A stretch of 64,000 nucleotides of DNA from JAWOJB01 sp046484325 (GTDB lineage: Bacteria; Actinomycetota; Acidimicrobiia; Spongiisociales; ZC4RG35). Positions 1 to 8,560 of the stretch are shown here, piece by piece. The stretch spans positions 1 to 64,000 of the forward strand of contig JAWOJB010000025.1 in NCBI GenBank assembly GCA_046484325.1, given 5' to 3'. How positions within the stretch are numbered: position 1 is the first letter of the stretch; every line of letters starts with the position of its first letter. The notes beneath the pieces were generated by a model that was given only the letters and a program-made list of their open reading frames with translations, was not told where the DNA came from and ran no database searches. The translations under genes and the position numbers were made by a program.

Positions 1-1
1 C

Positions 2-1954
2 ACTCCCCTCGCTCGAAGGCCCGAGCCCGATCGGCCCGAACTGACGGGCCGCGGGCAGGAGCTCGGGGCGATTCTGGAGGTGGTGCGCCGGCGTGCGGGA
101 GCCACCGTCACGCTCACGGGCGAGCCCGGGGTGGGGAAGACCCGTCTGCTCGACGAGGTGCTCGAGGTCCTCGACCCCGACACGCCGGTCCTCGCCGCCC
201 GGGGAGCGCCGGGACAGCGTGCTCTCCCATTCGGCGTCGTGGCGAGCCTGCTCCGGGCGTCGACGGGCACAGGCGCCGGGGTCGATCGATGGGAGGCCGT
301 GCCCGACTGGGCGATGGTCGAAGCCGCCCGGCTGCTCCCCGACCTGGCGAAGCTGCGGCCCGGCGTCGAGGCGCCCTCACCGCTCGATCATCCGAGCACC
401 GAACTCCGGCTCAGTGAGGGTTTGTTGCAGGCGCTGACGACCACGGCGGCCGGCGGGCTGGTGGTCGTCGATGACCTCCATCACGCCGATCCGGCCTCGA
501 TCGGGTTCCTCGCGCTCCTCGTCCACCGGATCCGCGACCTCGACGTGGTCCTGCTGCTCTCCTATCGCGACGACGAGCTGCCGGCCGGGTCCCCTCTCCT
601 CGAGGCGATGGCGGATGGACGCTCGATCGACCTCCGACTCGGACCGCTGACGGGCGACGATGCCCGCCGGCTCCACCGGCTCGCCACCGGACGGGACGAG
701 CCCGCCGGCACGCTGCTCCGTCGCACGGGTGGCATCCCGCTCTATCTGATCGAGGATCTCGACCACGCCTCCGGGCGTGCCCGCGAGACGATCCTTGCCA
801 GGCTCGCAAGGCTCTCCGAGCTCGGCCGGCAGGTGCTGGCCGCGGCAGCCGTGGCATCGGGTCCGGCCGACGAGCGATGGCTTCGGTCGGTGAGCGGGCG
901 GTCCGATGACGAGACGGTGTCGGGCATCGAGGAGCTGCTCGCCTCCCGTGTCCTGAGCGAGACGGGCGCAGACGGATTCGAGCTCGCCCACGAGATGTTG
1001 CGCGACGCGGCGTACGAGCATCTGTCGCTCGTACGCCGCCGGCTGCTCCACCGTCGGGCCGCCGAGGCCATGGGCGTCGGATCCGACCCCCGGCGGGTCG
1101 CCGCGGCCGCCCGCCACCTCAGGTTCGCCGGGCTCGACGCCGACGCGGCCGAGCTCTCCGCTCGGGCGGGCGACCTCTCGATGGCGGTCTCCGCCCGCGA
1201 GGAGGCCGAGGAGCATTACCGGACCGCCCTCGCCCTCGGCCATCCCGATCGCGCCGGTCTCCATCGGTCTCTCGGCGATCTCGCCCTGCTGTCCGGCGAC
1301 CTCACGACGGCACGGACTGAGTACGAGACGGCGCCCGCCGGGTCCGCCGGGGCGGACCTGGCCGTCCTCGAGCATCGGATCGGCGAATTGGCACGGAGGC
1401 TGGGCGCCTGGGACACGGCCGAGGGCCACTACCGGCGGGCCGAGCCGGATCACCCGTCACCCACGTCGCTGTACGCCGACTGGGCATTGCTCGAACACCG
1501 GCGAGGAGACCGGGGGGCGGCCCTTGCCCGCGCCGAAGCGGCGGTGGCGGCCGCCTCGACCGACCTCGAGCGATCCCGGGCTCTCGACATCCTGGGCGTC
1601 CTCACCGAGGACCCCGGGTCGGCCTGTCAGATCCTGACCGAGAGCCTCGACCTCGCCGCCGACGACCCGGTGCTCAGGATGGCGGCGCTGAACAACCTGG
1701 GCCTCGCTCTGGAACGAGCCGGGGACCGGGATGCGGCGATGGCGCCGGCGCTCGAGGCGCTCGATCTCGCTGCCAAGGTCGGCGACCGCCATCGCGAGGC
1801 CGCCCTCCACAACCGGGTGGCCGACCTGCTGCATGCCGCCGGAGACGAGGAGGGCTCGCGGGAGGCGCTCCACCGGGCAGTGTCCCGATTCGCGGCCGTG
1901 GGGGCCGATCCAGCGACCTGGGAGCCCGAGGTGTGGCTGCTCACCCAGTGGTGA
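2..1954 (+). CDS. AAA-type ATPase with helical TPR-like C-terminus, 5' end cut by window edge
   Basis: The frame is open to the left edge, and the first residues visible (RPELTGRGQELGAI) are the usual lead-in to a P-loop, so the true start and any N-terminal effector domain lie outside the window. Seen: Walker A GEPGVGKT near base 120, a Walker B-like VVVDDLHHADP near 460, then a long Ala/Leu/Glu-rich half built of helix pairs such as EEHYRTALALG, as in TPR proteins. This order matches the AAA_16/STAND ATPases that accompany LuxR, BTAD or adenylate-cyclase effector domains. It stops at LLTQW with no C-terminal LuxR helix-turn-helix, so an N-terminal effector domain is more likely. It is probably a signal-responsive regulator; its ligand is unknown. 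It converges on nfuA, 9 bp away. Confidence 0.75.
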   Translation, partial: TPLARRPEPDRPELTGRGQELGAILEVVRRRAGATVTLTGEPGVGKTRLLDEVLEVLDPDTPVLAARGAPGQRALPFGVVASLLRASTGTGAGVDRWEAVPDWAMVEAARLLPDLAKLRPGVEAPSPLDHPSTELRLSEGLLQALTTTAAGGLVVVDDLHHADPASIGFLALLVHRIRDLDVVLLLSYRDDELPAGSPLLEAMADGRSIDLRLGPLTGDDARRLHRLATGRDEPAGTLLRRTGGIPLYLIEDLDHASGRARETILARLARLSELGRQVLAAAAVASGPADERWLRSVSGRSDDETVSGIEELLASRVLSETGADGFELAHEMLRDAAYEHLSLVRRRLLHRRAAEAMGVGSDPRRVAAAARHLRFAGLDADAAELSARAGDLSMAVSAREEAEEHYRTALALGHPDRAGLHRSLGDLALLSGDLTTARTEYETAPAGSAGADLAVLEHRIGELARRLGAWDTAEGHYRRAEPDHPSPTSLYADWALLEHRRGDRGAALARAEAAVAAASTDLERSRALDILGVLTEDPGSACQILTESLDLAADDPVLRMAALNNLGLALERAGDRDAAMAPALEALDLAAKVGDRHREAALHNRVADLLHAAGDEEGSREALHRAVSRFAAVGADPATWEPEVWLLTQW

Positions 1955-1963
1955 GCCCGGTCC

Positions 1964-2581
1964 TCACTTCTTCGAGGACTGGTAGTAGGGATCAGAGCCG
2001 GAGGCGTGATCGGTGACGTCCACCACCGCCGTCAACTCGTCGATGGTCTCGAGCAGGATGCGCTCGATCCCCTGCTTGAGCGTGACCTGGGCGAGCCCGC
2101 AACCCTGGCACCCGCCGGTGAGCCGGAGGTAGGCGATCGACTCGTCGACCGAGACGAGCTCGGCGGCCCCGCCATGCATGGCGATGGCGGGGTTGACCTG
2201 CTCGGTCAGCACCTGAGCGACCCGGTCGGCCAGCGGTCCCTCCAGGGTCCCCTTCGGCTCAGCTCCGAGCATCGGGCTGGCCGGGCTGTTCGGGTTGTTC
2301 ATCGCCAGGCCCTGGTCGGTGAGTGCGAGCGACGCCCCCTCCAGCTTCTCGACGTCGCGCTCGGGGAAGACGAGGGCCAGATCACCGTGGCGCTCCACCC
2401 GATAGGCCACGTCGTAGTCGGCGACGGGCGCGAAGCTCAGCTCGTACTGGAACTGACCCCCCCGGATCCCGGTGACCTCGACGAGCAGGCCGAGGTCCTC
2501 GGCCCCCGGCTCCTGATCACGGAGCGCGACGATCATCTCGATGGCCTCGTCGCTGAGCGAAAGCACACGGTGGTCGGACAT
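1964..2581 (-). CDS. nfuA: NfuA-type iron-sulfur cluster carrier
   Basis: A 205-residue cytoplasmic Fe-S cluster scaffold or carrier. The C-terminal NifU-like domain carries the cluster-binding CxxC in GGCQGCGLAQVTLKQ. The N-terminal ~95 residues look like an A-type (IscA-like) domain that has lost its cysteines, which is the known NfuA architecture. NfuA proteins pass 4Fe-4S clusters to apo-enzymes, especially under oxidative stress. The start is the ATG giving MSDHRVLSL: a TACCAT box ends 7 nt upstream of it, and the in-frame extension beyond is low-complexity and antisense to nothing useful. It is transcribed divergently from the ATP-grasp gene. The wider set of Fe-S genes in the window includes sufE at 21.9 kb. 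Confidence 0.9.
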   Translation of the reverse strand: MSDHRVLSLSDEAIEMIVALRDQEPGAEDLGLLVEVTGIRGGQFQYELSFAPVADYDVAYRVERHGDLALVFPERDVEKLEGASLALTDQGLAMNNPNSPASPMLGAEPKGTLEGPLADRVAQVLTEQVNPAIAMHGGAAELVSVDESIAYLRLTGGCQGCGLAQVTLKQGIERILLETIDELTAVVDVTDHASGSDPYYQSSKK

Positions 2582-2588
2582 GTCGGGG

Positions 2589-2594
2589 ATGGTA
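2589..2594 (-). promoter_or_regulatory. -10 box of nfuA (leaderless)
   Basis: TACCAT on the minus strand, 7 nt before the nfuA ATG. With normal -10 spacing, transcription would begin at or next to the start codon. Confidence 0.5.
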
Positions 2595-2731
2595 CCGCCG
2601 GGGCCCGTCAAGGCGAAGGGCCCATCCCGATGCCCCGACGGAGCAACCAGTGCACCTGGAGCGCCAATATGTGTCCTTCCAGGTTCACTCGATGGGTTTT
2701 GGGCGGTGCTCGACGAGCCCAGCGCCACCGG

Positions 2732-2737
2732 TAGCCT
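2732..2737 (+). promoter_or_regulatory. -10 box of the ATP-grasp gene (leaderless)
   Basis: TAGCCT, 7 nt before the GTG at 2745. It fixes that GTG as the start, since upstream in-frame ATGs would lie before the promoter. Confidence 0.5.
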
Positions 2738-2744
2738 CGGCCGG

Positions 2745-3959
2745 GTGGCCCGCGCCCTCCTCATCCTCCCCACCGACACCTACCGCGCCGCCGACTTCGT
2801 GGCGGCCGCCGAAGCGCTGGGCATCGAGCTCTCGGTGGCCTCGGAGGAGGAGGCGCCGCTGGGAGCCGAGGACCGCTTCGTCCGCATCGACTGCCGGCAC
2901 CCGGAAGTCGCGGCGGAGGCCATCGCCGACCTGGCGGCTACCACTCCCATCGACGCGATCGTGCCCGTCGACGACGCCGGGGTGGTGATCGCGGCGCTCG
3001 CCGCCGAGCACCTGGGACTGCCTCACAGCCCGCCCGACGCCGCGGCCGCCACCCGGAACAAGGCGATGATGCGCCGTCGGCTCGAACAGGGCGAGGTGCC
3101 CCAGCCCAGCTTCGCCCTGGTCGGCGCTCAGGACGACCCCGCCGCGATCTGCCGGACCCTCGGCTATCCGGTGGTCATCAAGCCCCTGTCGCTCTCGGCG
3201 AGCCGCGGGGTGATCCGGGTCGACGACGACCACGGGGCGCGCCAGGCATCCGAGCGGGTACGGCGCATCCTGGCGGTCGCCGGCCGCAATCCCGACGAGC
3301 CCCTGCTTGCCGAGCGGTTCATGCCGGGACCGGAGGTGTCGGTGGAGGGCCTCCTCTCGAACGGGACGCTCGAGGTGCTGGCGGTCTTCGACAAGCCGGA
3401 CCCACTCGACGGTCCCTTCTTCGAAGAGACGATCTTCGTCACGCCCTCGCGCCTCCACCCCGAGGTGCTCGACGAGGTGGCGGCGGTGTCGCAGCGGGCC
3501 ACCAGGGCGATCGGCTTGCGCGAGGGCGCCGTCCATGTCGAGCTCCGTGTCACCCGGGGCGAGGTGCGGGTGGTCGAGGTCGCCGCCCGCTCGATCGGCG
3601 GGCTCTGCGGACGCAGCCTCCACTTCGGCCTGCTCGACACGCCGCTCGAGGTCCTGGTGCTCCGCAACGCCCTCGGGATGCGAAAGCCGGGCCTTCGCCG
3701 CTCGCCGGGGGCGTCCGGCGTCATGATGCTGCCCATCCCGGCCACCGGCACCTTGCAGGCCGTGCACGGTGCCGACGAGGCCCGGGCCGTGCCCGGCATC
3801 GTCGAGCTCGACCTCTCGATACCGGTGGGACGGCCCGTCGTCGCCCTCCCGGAGGGCGACCGCTACCTCGGGTTCCTCTTCGCCCGGGCGGGCGACCCGA
3901 CGGCGGTGGAAGCCGCTCTGCGCACTGCCCACGGCCTCCTCCGGTTCGACATCACCTGA
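2745..3959 (+). CDS. ATP-grasp domain carboxylate-amine ligase-like protein
   Basis: A 404-residue protein of the biotin carboxylase/carbamoyl-phosphate synthetase-like ATP-grasp superfamily, which joins a carboxylate to an amine or similar nucleophile through an acyl-phosphate. Seen: an N-terminal Rossmann-like domain (VARALLILPTDTYRAADF, then IDAIVPVDDAG), the ATP-grasp entry RNKAMMRRRLEQ, a lysine strand YPVVIKPLSLSASRG, and the metal/ATP-binding HVELRVTRGEVRVVEVAAR. No substrate can be named. The GTG start is set by the TAGCCT box 7 nt upstream. The stop is one base from the start of the following MFS gene, so the two are almost certainly one transcript: a ligase with an exporter, a pairing seen for small peptide or antibiotic-like products. 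Confidence 0.8.
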   Translation: MARALLILPTDTYRAADFVAAAEALGIELSVASEEEAPLGAEDRFVRIDCRHPEVAAEAIADLAATTPIDAIVPVDDAGVVIAALAAEHLGLPHSPPDAAAATRNKAMMRRRLEQGEVPQPSFALVGAQDDPAAICRTLGYPVVIKPLSLSASRGVIRVDDDHGARQASERVRRILAVAGRNPDEPLLAERFMPGPEVSVEGLLSNGTLEVLAVFDKPDPLDGPFFEETIFVTPSRLHPEVLDEVAAVSQRATRAIGLREGAVHVELRVTRGEVRVVEVAARSIGGLCGRSLHFGLLDTPLEVLVLRNALGMRKPGLRRSPGASGVMMLPIPATGTLQAVHGADEARAVPGIVELDLSIPVGRPVVALPEGDRYLGFLFARAGDPTAVEAALRTAHGLLRFDIT

Positions 3960-3960
3960 C

Positions 3961-5079
3961 GTGTTCGCACCCGTCCGGTTCCTCGCGTCCATCCGCCCAG
4001 AGGCCTCGCCCGGGGTGCTGGGCGGTGCCGGGGTGGTCACCGCGGTGTTCGCCGCCACCCCGTTCCTCATCCCCGAGATCGCAAGCGGCTTCGGCATCAC
4101 CGTCGGCACCGCCGGCCTCGTGTCGACCGCCCAGGTGGGGGGATTCGCCGTCGCCTCGTTCCTCGCCGGCAGGATGGGCCGACCCAGTGCCGCGATGCTG
4201 CGGACGGCTGTGACAGCACTCGTGATCACCGCCGCCGCATCCGCCTACGCCCCGTCGATCCCGATCCTCTTCGCCCTGCGGGCTGTGGCCGGAGCCGGAA
4301 TGGGCGTCATCACCTGGGTGGCGTGGGCGGACGCCACGCGGTTTCGGAGGGGGGTGGGCGATGTGGCAGCGACGGGGCCGGTGGCCGCGACCATCGTCTC
4401 CCCGGTGCTCGGCTGGCTCGCCGGGGTGGGCTCGTACCGGGCCGTATACCTGGCGCTGGCGGGGGTCTCGGCCCTCGCGCTGGTGCTGCCGGTCGACGTC
4501 CAGGCCCGGCCGCGGGTGGGCGGCCTGGTCAGCCCCTCCCGCTCGAACCGGGTCCTGCTGCTGGCGCTGGCCCTGCTCACGTGCTTCGGCTCGAGCGTCT
4601 TCGTGTTCGGGGCGGCGGCCGGGGCCCAGGTAGCCGGGCTGGGCCCGGTGGCGGTGTCGCTCGGGTTCAGCTTCAACGCCCTCGCCGGGGTCGCCGCCAC
4701 CCGCCGCAACGCCCGTCCGGGCTCGGGAGGATGGTGGATGATCGGGACGGCGGTGTCGGCGCTGGCAGTTGCCATCGTGCCGAACGGCGTCGTGTTCATC
4801 CTCGCCATGGGGCTGTGGGGCTACTCGTTCTGGATCGGGCTCCCCGAGGTCCTGCGCCTCATAGCCGCCCGGTCGCTGCGCCCCGACGAGCGGGTGGGCG
4901 ACGCCCACTCGCTGATGGCGGTCGGGAGAGTCGCCGGACCGGCGGTGGGCGGGTTCGCCCTCGGGGACGGCCGGTTCGCCCTGCTGGGCATCGTGGGGAG
5001 CTCGGGATTGCTGGCCGCCTCACTCGTGGTGGCGGCGGTAGAGCGCCACCGGCTCGCAACACCCGCCGCCGTCGAATGA
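3961..5079 (+). CDS. Major facilitator superfamily transporter
   Basis: A 372-residue integral membrane protein with about 10-12 hydrophobic segments, for example GVVTAVFAATPFLI, ALVITAAASAYAP and LLLALALLTCFGSSVFVFG. The short Arg-rich loop after the second segment (LAGRMGRPS) fits the MFS A-motif region. The substrate is unknown. The GTG start lies one base after the stop of the ATP-grasp gene, so the two appear translationally coupled and the transporter may export or import the ligase's product. The downstream neighbour on the other strand is a decayed phosphofructokinase fragment. Confidence 0.8.
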   Translation: MFAPVRFLASIRPEASPGVLGGAGVVTAVFAATPFLIPEIASGFGITVGTAGLVSTAQVGGFAVASFLAGRMGRPSAAMLRTAVTALVITAAASAYAPSIPILFALRAVAGAGMGVITWVAWADATRFRRGVGDVAATGPVAATIVSPVLGWLAGVGSYRAVYLALAGVSALALVLPVDVQARPRVGGLVSPSRSNRVLLLALALLTCFGSSVFVFGAAAGAQVAGLGPVAVSLGFSFNALAGVAATRRNARPGSGGWWMIGTAVSALAVAIVPNGVVFILAMGLWGYSFWIGLPEVLRLIAARSLRPDERVGDAHSLMAVGRVAGPAVGGFALGDGRFALLGIVGSSGLLAASLVVAAVERHRLATPAAVE

Positions 5080-5083
5080 CCCG

Positions 5084-5345
5084 CTATAGCGACAGGACCC
5101 CCTCGACCGCCTCCATCCGGCGAAGACGGCCGGCCGTCACCTCGGAGGTGCCGTCGAGGAGCGCCCGGGTGGCCTCGAGGACGTGGGAGATGGGGTAGAT
5201 GCGCACCTGGGGGTCAGGCCGTCGAACCGTTGCGGATCCCGACCACCTCGCGACCCCGGGCGGCGGCGAGGCGGGTGACCGCCCACACCGCCGTGTTCAT
5301 GCCCGGCGCGTCGCCGCCCGAAGTCAGCACCGCGATGGCATGCAT
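5084..5345 (-). pseudogene. 6-phosphofructokinase N-terminal remnant with frameshift
   Basis: From the ATG at 5345 the minus strand reads MHAIAVLTSGGDAPGMN and continues TAVWAVTRLAAARG, an unmistakable phosphofructokinase N-terminus including the ATP-binding GGDAPGMN. It stops after 43 codons at 5214. A one-base shift at that point gives another 43 codons (beginning PDPQVRIYPISHV) ending at 5084. I cannot assign that second half. A real PFK has about 320 residues, so most of the enzyme, including the TDT catalytic region, is absent. Either this is a deletion remnant, or a short chimeric ORF with a sequencing frameshift; I favour the remnant. Confidence 0.6.
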
Positions 5346-5373
5346 CGGATCCCTTCGGCCGGATGGGCGATGG

Positions 5374-5379
5374 TACCGT
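5374..5379 (+). promoter_or_regulatory. -10 box of the lipoprotein gene (leaderless, CTG start)
   Basis: TACCGT, 7 nt before the CTG at 5387. The spacing equals that of the ATG/GTG leaderless genes in this window. Confidence 0.4.
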
Positions 5380-5386
5380 CGGCACC

Positions 5387-6571
5387 CTGCGCCGAACCCT
5401 CCTCCTCGCCGCCGCCGCGCTCGTGGCTGCCTGCGTCCCGGCGGCCGACGGCCCGGGTGCCGGGGCGTTGCTGGTTTCCGAGAAAGGGCGGGGAGCGGCG
5501 ATCGTCCTCCCGGACGGCTCGAGCCGCACGGTGTTACGCGATGCCGACGGATCGACCGGCCCCCTCCAACCCACGGCCTCCCCGGATGGGACGGCGGTCG
5601 CCTGGACCGAGACCGGACCGTCCGTGGCGGTGTGGCACGACGGGGAGGTCACCCGCGTCCCCATCCCCTTCGCGCCCTTCTTCTACCTCTGGCGCCCGGA
5701 CGGCAGCTCGCTCGTCGCCCTCGGCAACGACCCCGACCAGCCCGCCGTGGCGGCGGCCCTCATCGAACCCACCGGGGTATCGACCGTGCTGGCGTCGGGT
5801 GCGCCCTTCTACCTCGACTGGCATCCCAGCCGTCCCGAGCTGGCGGTCAACCGGAACGGGTCAGAGCTGCTCAGGCTCGGCCTCGACGGCTCGGTGGAGC
5901 CGCTCGGGCCCACCCCCGGCCGGTTCCAGGCCCCGGCCTACACCCGCGCCGGGGACCTGTTCGTCCTGACGGGCCCCTTCGGCGGTGGGACGACCGCCTC
6001 GCTGGTGGCGGTCGGCACCGCCCAGGCGGAGCGTGGTGAGCTGGTCCTGATCGCCGCCGGTGGCGGACCGCCCCAGGTGCTGTTGGAGGTCCCGGGGGCG
6101 GCCGCCTTCGTCCCCACACCGGACGGCTCGCGCGTGGCGGTGGCCGAACTCGCCGGCAGCCGGAGCCTGGAGGGCCGGCTCGTCGTCGTCACCGTGGACG
6201 ATGGCGAGACCGTCGAGCTCGCCGACTCCCGCACGGTGCTGATGGACTGGAGCCCCGATGGGACGAGGCTGCTGTACGCCGTGGTCGAGCCTGATGAAGG
6301 CGTGATGGTCCCCTTCGTCTGGGACGGAGCCGAGTCGACCGAGTACCCGTCCTACCGGCCAACGCCGACGTTCGTCGCCGAGTACCTGCCGTTCTGGGAC
6401 CAGTACGAGCGGTCGCTCACGCTGTGGTCGCCCCGCAGCGACGCCTTCGCCTATGCGGCCCTCGTCGGCGAGGAGGGCCGGGTCTTCGTCCAATCGCTCG
6501 ACGACCCCGCTCCGACCGACGTCGCCCCCGGGTTGTTCGTATCGTGGATCCCGGGCGACCAGGAGGGATGA
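5387..6571 (+). CDS. Beta-propeller-like lipoprotein, probable CTG start
   Basis: A 394-residue secreted lipoprotein. From the CTG at 5387 it begins (M)RRTLLLAAAALVAAC, a textbook lipoprotein signal with two arginines, a hydrophobic core and a lipobox cysteine. The remainder repeats a four-stranded-blade pattern (PDGTAVAWTETG, RPDGSSLVALG, TPDGSRVAVAEL, SPDGTRLLYAV), as in TolB/WD40-like propellers, so it is likely a ligand- or protein-binding sensor on the outer face of the membrane. An in-frame ATG at 5363 would add eight residues, but the TACCGT promoter box lies downstream of it. Its stop overlaps the next gene's ATG (ATGA), which links it to the S9 peptidase. No enzyme motif was seen. 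Confidence 0.75.
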   Translation: MRRTLLLAAAALVAACVPAADGPGAGALLVSEKGRGAAIVLPDGSSRTVLRDADGSTGPLQPTASPDGTAVAWTETGPSVAVWHDGEVTRVPIPFAPFFYLWRPDGSSLVALGNDPDQPAVAAALIEPTGVSTVLASGAPFYLDWHPSRPELAVNRNGSELLRLGLDGSVEPLGPTPGRFQAPAYTRAGDLFVLTGPFGGGTTASLVAVGTAQAERGELVLIAAGGGPPQVLLEVPGAAAFVPTPDGSRVAVAELAGSRSLEGRLVVVTVDDGETVELADSRTVLMDWSPDGTRLLYAVVEPDEGVMVPFVWDGAESTEYPSYRPTPTFVAEYLPFWDQYERSLTLWSPRSDAFAYAALVGEEGRVFVQSLDDPAPTDVAPGLFVSWIPGDQEG

Positions 6572-8511
6572 GGGTGCAGGCGACGGCCGAGTGGATGTGG
6601 GGGATCCCCCGGGTGGGTGGGCCCGAGCCCGCGGGGGCGGGGAGGATCGTGGTGCCGGTCACCACCTACGACCTTGCCGAGAACGCCGGGCGGACCCGGC
6701 TCTGGGCGGTCGATGAGCACGGGGGCGAACCCGTGGCCGTCACCCGCCCCGACGCCGACGCCACCGCTCCGGCGGTGTCGCCCGACCGCACCCGGCTAGC
6801 CTTCCTCCGCAAGGTCGACGCGACCGCCCAGGTGCACGTGATGCGACTCGACGGAGGCGAGCCGGAGGCCGTCACCGACCTCCCTCTCGGGGCACTCGGG
6901 GCGCGATGGCTACCAGACGGATCGGGCCTCGTGATGCCGGCGCCGGTGCTCCGGGACCACCCCGCGCTCGATGACACCCGGGCCGAGCTGGAACGTCGCA
7001 AGGCATCGAAGGTCACCGCCCACACGACCGAGGACGCCGTCTACCGGTACTGGAGCGAGTGGCTGACGGGTGGCGAGATACCCCACATCTTCCATCTCGA
7101 CCTGGGCACCGGCGAGCTGCGCGACCTCACGCCCGGCTGGACGGGGTGGTGGACCTGGCCCTCGACCGGGGATCCGCTCGACCATCTCGACGTCTCCCCC
7201 GACGGCTCCGAGGTGGCGTTCTCCGCCGACTTCTCCGAACCACCTCATCGCCTGCTCCGGTGGGGGGTCTTCACGGTTCCGCTGGCCGGAGGGGAGGTGC
7301 GGTGCCTGACCTCCGAGCTCGAATGGCACGCCATCCGACCCCGGTACGCGCCCGACGGGGAGACGATCGTCTACGGCCTCCAAAGGATCCCCGACTTCTA
7401 CGCCGACCGGATCCGCCTGGTGCGGTACGACCGCGGCTCCCACGAGCACGCGGTGCTCACCGAGGAGTGGGACCACTCGGCCGATGCCTGGTCCTTCGCC
7501 GGGGACCGCATCGTCCTCCTCGCCGAAGAGCGCGGTCGCACCCCGCTGTGGGAGGTGGGAGTCGAGGGTGGGATTCCTGTCAGAGTGGCCGTGTCGGGGA
7601 CACTCAGGAAGCCGGTGGTGGGCGACGACGGCACCATCTACGCCCTCGGTGCATCGCTGTCGGCGCCCCCCGAGGTGGTCGGCATCCGCGAGGGCGCGGC
7701 TCGGCGGGTCACCTCCTTCACCGCCGGGGCGCTCGCCGGATGGGAACCGGCGCCCACCGAGGAGATCGAGGTCACCGGTCACGAGGGGCGACCGGTGCAG
7801 GTGCTCCTGCTGCGGCCGCCGGGCCCGGCCCCCTACCCCCTCGTCCACCTGGTGCATGGCGGGCCCCACGGCGCCTTCGGCGACGACTGGCACTGGCGGT
7901 GGAACGCCCAGGTGTTCGCCGGGGCGGGCCACGCGGTCGCCATGGTCAACTTCCACGGCTCGACCGGGTTCGGCCAGGTCTTCGCCGAATCCATCCAGGG
8001 CAGGTGGGGCGACCAGCCGTATGCCGACGTCGAGGCCGCCACCGATCACCTCGTCTCGATCGGAGTAGCCGACCCGGCCCGGATGGCGGTGACCGGCGGC
8101 TCGTACGGCGGATACCTCGCGGCGTGGATCACCTCTCAGACCGATCGCTATGCCTGCGCGGTGGCCCACGCCGCCGTCACCGACCTCGTCGGGATGTACG
8201 CGTCCGACGTCATCTCCGACCAGCGCCGGGCCTTCGGCGCCGAGGTGTTCGAGGATCTGGAGCGCGTGCAGCGGTGGAACCCGGCCGCCCATGCAGCCGG
8301 GTTCGCAACTCCGACGCTCGTGATCCACGGAGAGCGTGATTTCAGGGTCCCGGTCACGCAGGGGCTGGCGCTCTACGGGTTGCTCCAGTCCAAGGGGGTG
8401 CCGGCCCGGCTCGTGCACTACCCAGACGAGCACCATTGGATCCTCTCGCCGGCCAACTCGCTGCACTGGTACGGCGAGGTGCTCGGCTGGCTGGACCGGC
8501 ACCTCACGTGA
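6568..8511 (+). CDS. S9 family (prolyl oligopeptidase-like) serine peptidase
   Basis: A 647-residue peptidase with an N-terminal beta-propeller (repeats such as SPDRTRLAFLRK, SPDGSEVAFSAD) and a C-terminal alpha/beta-hydrolase domain. The catalytic triad is visible: Ser512 in GGSYGGYLA, Asp591 in HGERDFRVP and His623 in DEHHWI. The family (dipeptidyl/acylaminoacyl peptidases) cleaves short peptides, often after proline or from blocked N-termini. There is no signal peptide, so it is probably cytoplasmic. The ATG overlaps the stop of the propeller lipoprotein, which suggests coupled expression of a surface propeller protein and an intracellular peptidase. Confidence 0.92.
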   Translation: MRVQATAEWMWGIPRVGGPEPAGAGRIVVPVTTYDLAENAGRTRLWAVDEHGGEPVAVTRPDADATAPAVSPDRTRLAFLRKVDATAQVHVMRLDGGEPEAVTDLPLGALGARWLPDGSGLVMPAPVLRDHPALDDTRAELERRKASKVTAHTTEDAVYRYWSEWLTGGEIPHIFHLDLGTGELRDLTPGWTGWWTWPSTGDPLDHLDVSPDGSEVAFSADFSEPPHRLLRWGVFTVPLAGGEVRCLTSELEWHAIRPRYAPDGETIVYGLQRIPDFYADRIRLVRYDRGSHEHAVLTEEWDHSADAWSFAGDRIVLLAEERGRTPLWEVGVEGGIPVRVAVSGTLRKPVVGDDGTIYALGASLSAPPEVVGIREGAARRVTSFTAGALAGWEPAPTEEIEVTGHEGRPVQVLLLRPPGPAPYPLVHLVHGGPHGAFGDDWHWRWNAQVFAGAGHAVAMVNFHGSTGFGQVFAESIQGRWGDQPYADVEAATDHLVSIGVADPARMAVTGGSYGGYLAAWITSQTDRYACAVAHAAVTDLVGMYASDVISDQRRAFGAEVFEDLERVQRWNPAAHAAGFATPTLVIHGERDFRVPVTQGLALYGLLQSKGVPARLVHYPDEHHWILSPANSLHWYGEVLGWLDRHLT

Positions 8512-8516
8512 TCCGG

Positions 8517-8546
8517 CGTCTTAGGCACCGAGACGCGCGTAAGACG
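8517..8546. repeat. Inverted repeat between S9 peptidase and thiamine pyrophosphokinase
   Basis: CGTCTTA (8517-8523) is matched by TAAGACG (8540-8546), followed at once by ATTTTGT. Such an A/T run is rare in this GC-rich window. It could be a weak intrinsic terminator for the peptidase transcript or an operator for the next gene. Confidence 0.4.
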
Positions 8547-8560
8547 ATTTTGTCATTCGC

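Noticed and set aside
377..1453. A 358-codon minus-strand open frame inside the left-edge AAA gene
   Set aside because: It is antisense to a protein with clear Walker motifs, and its own translation shows no domain.
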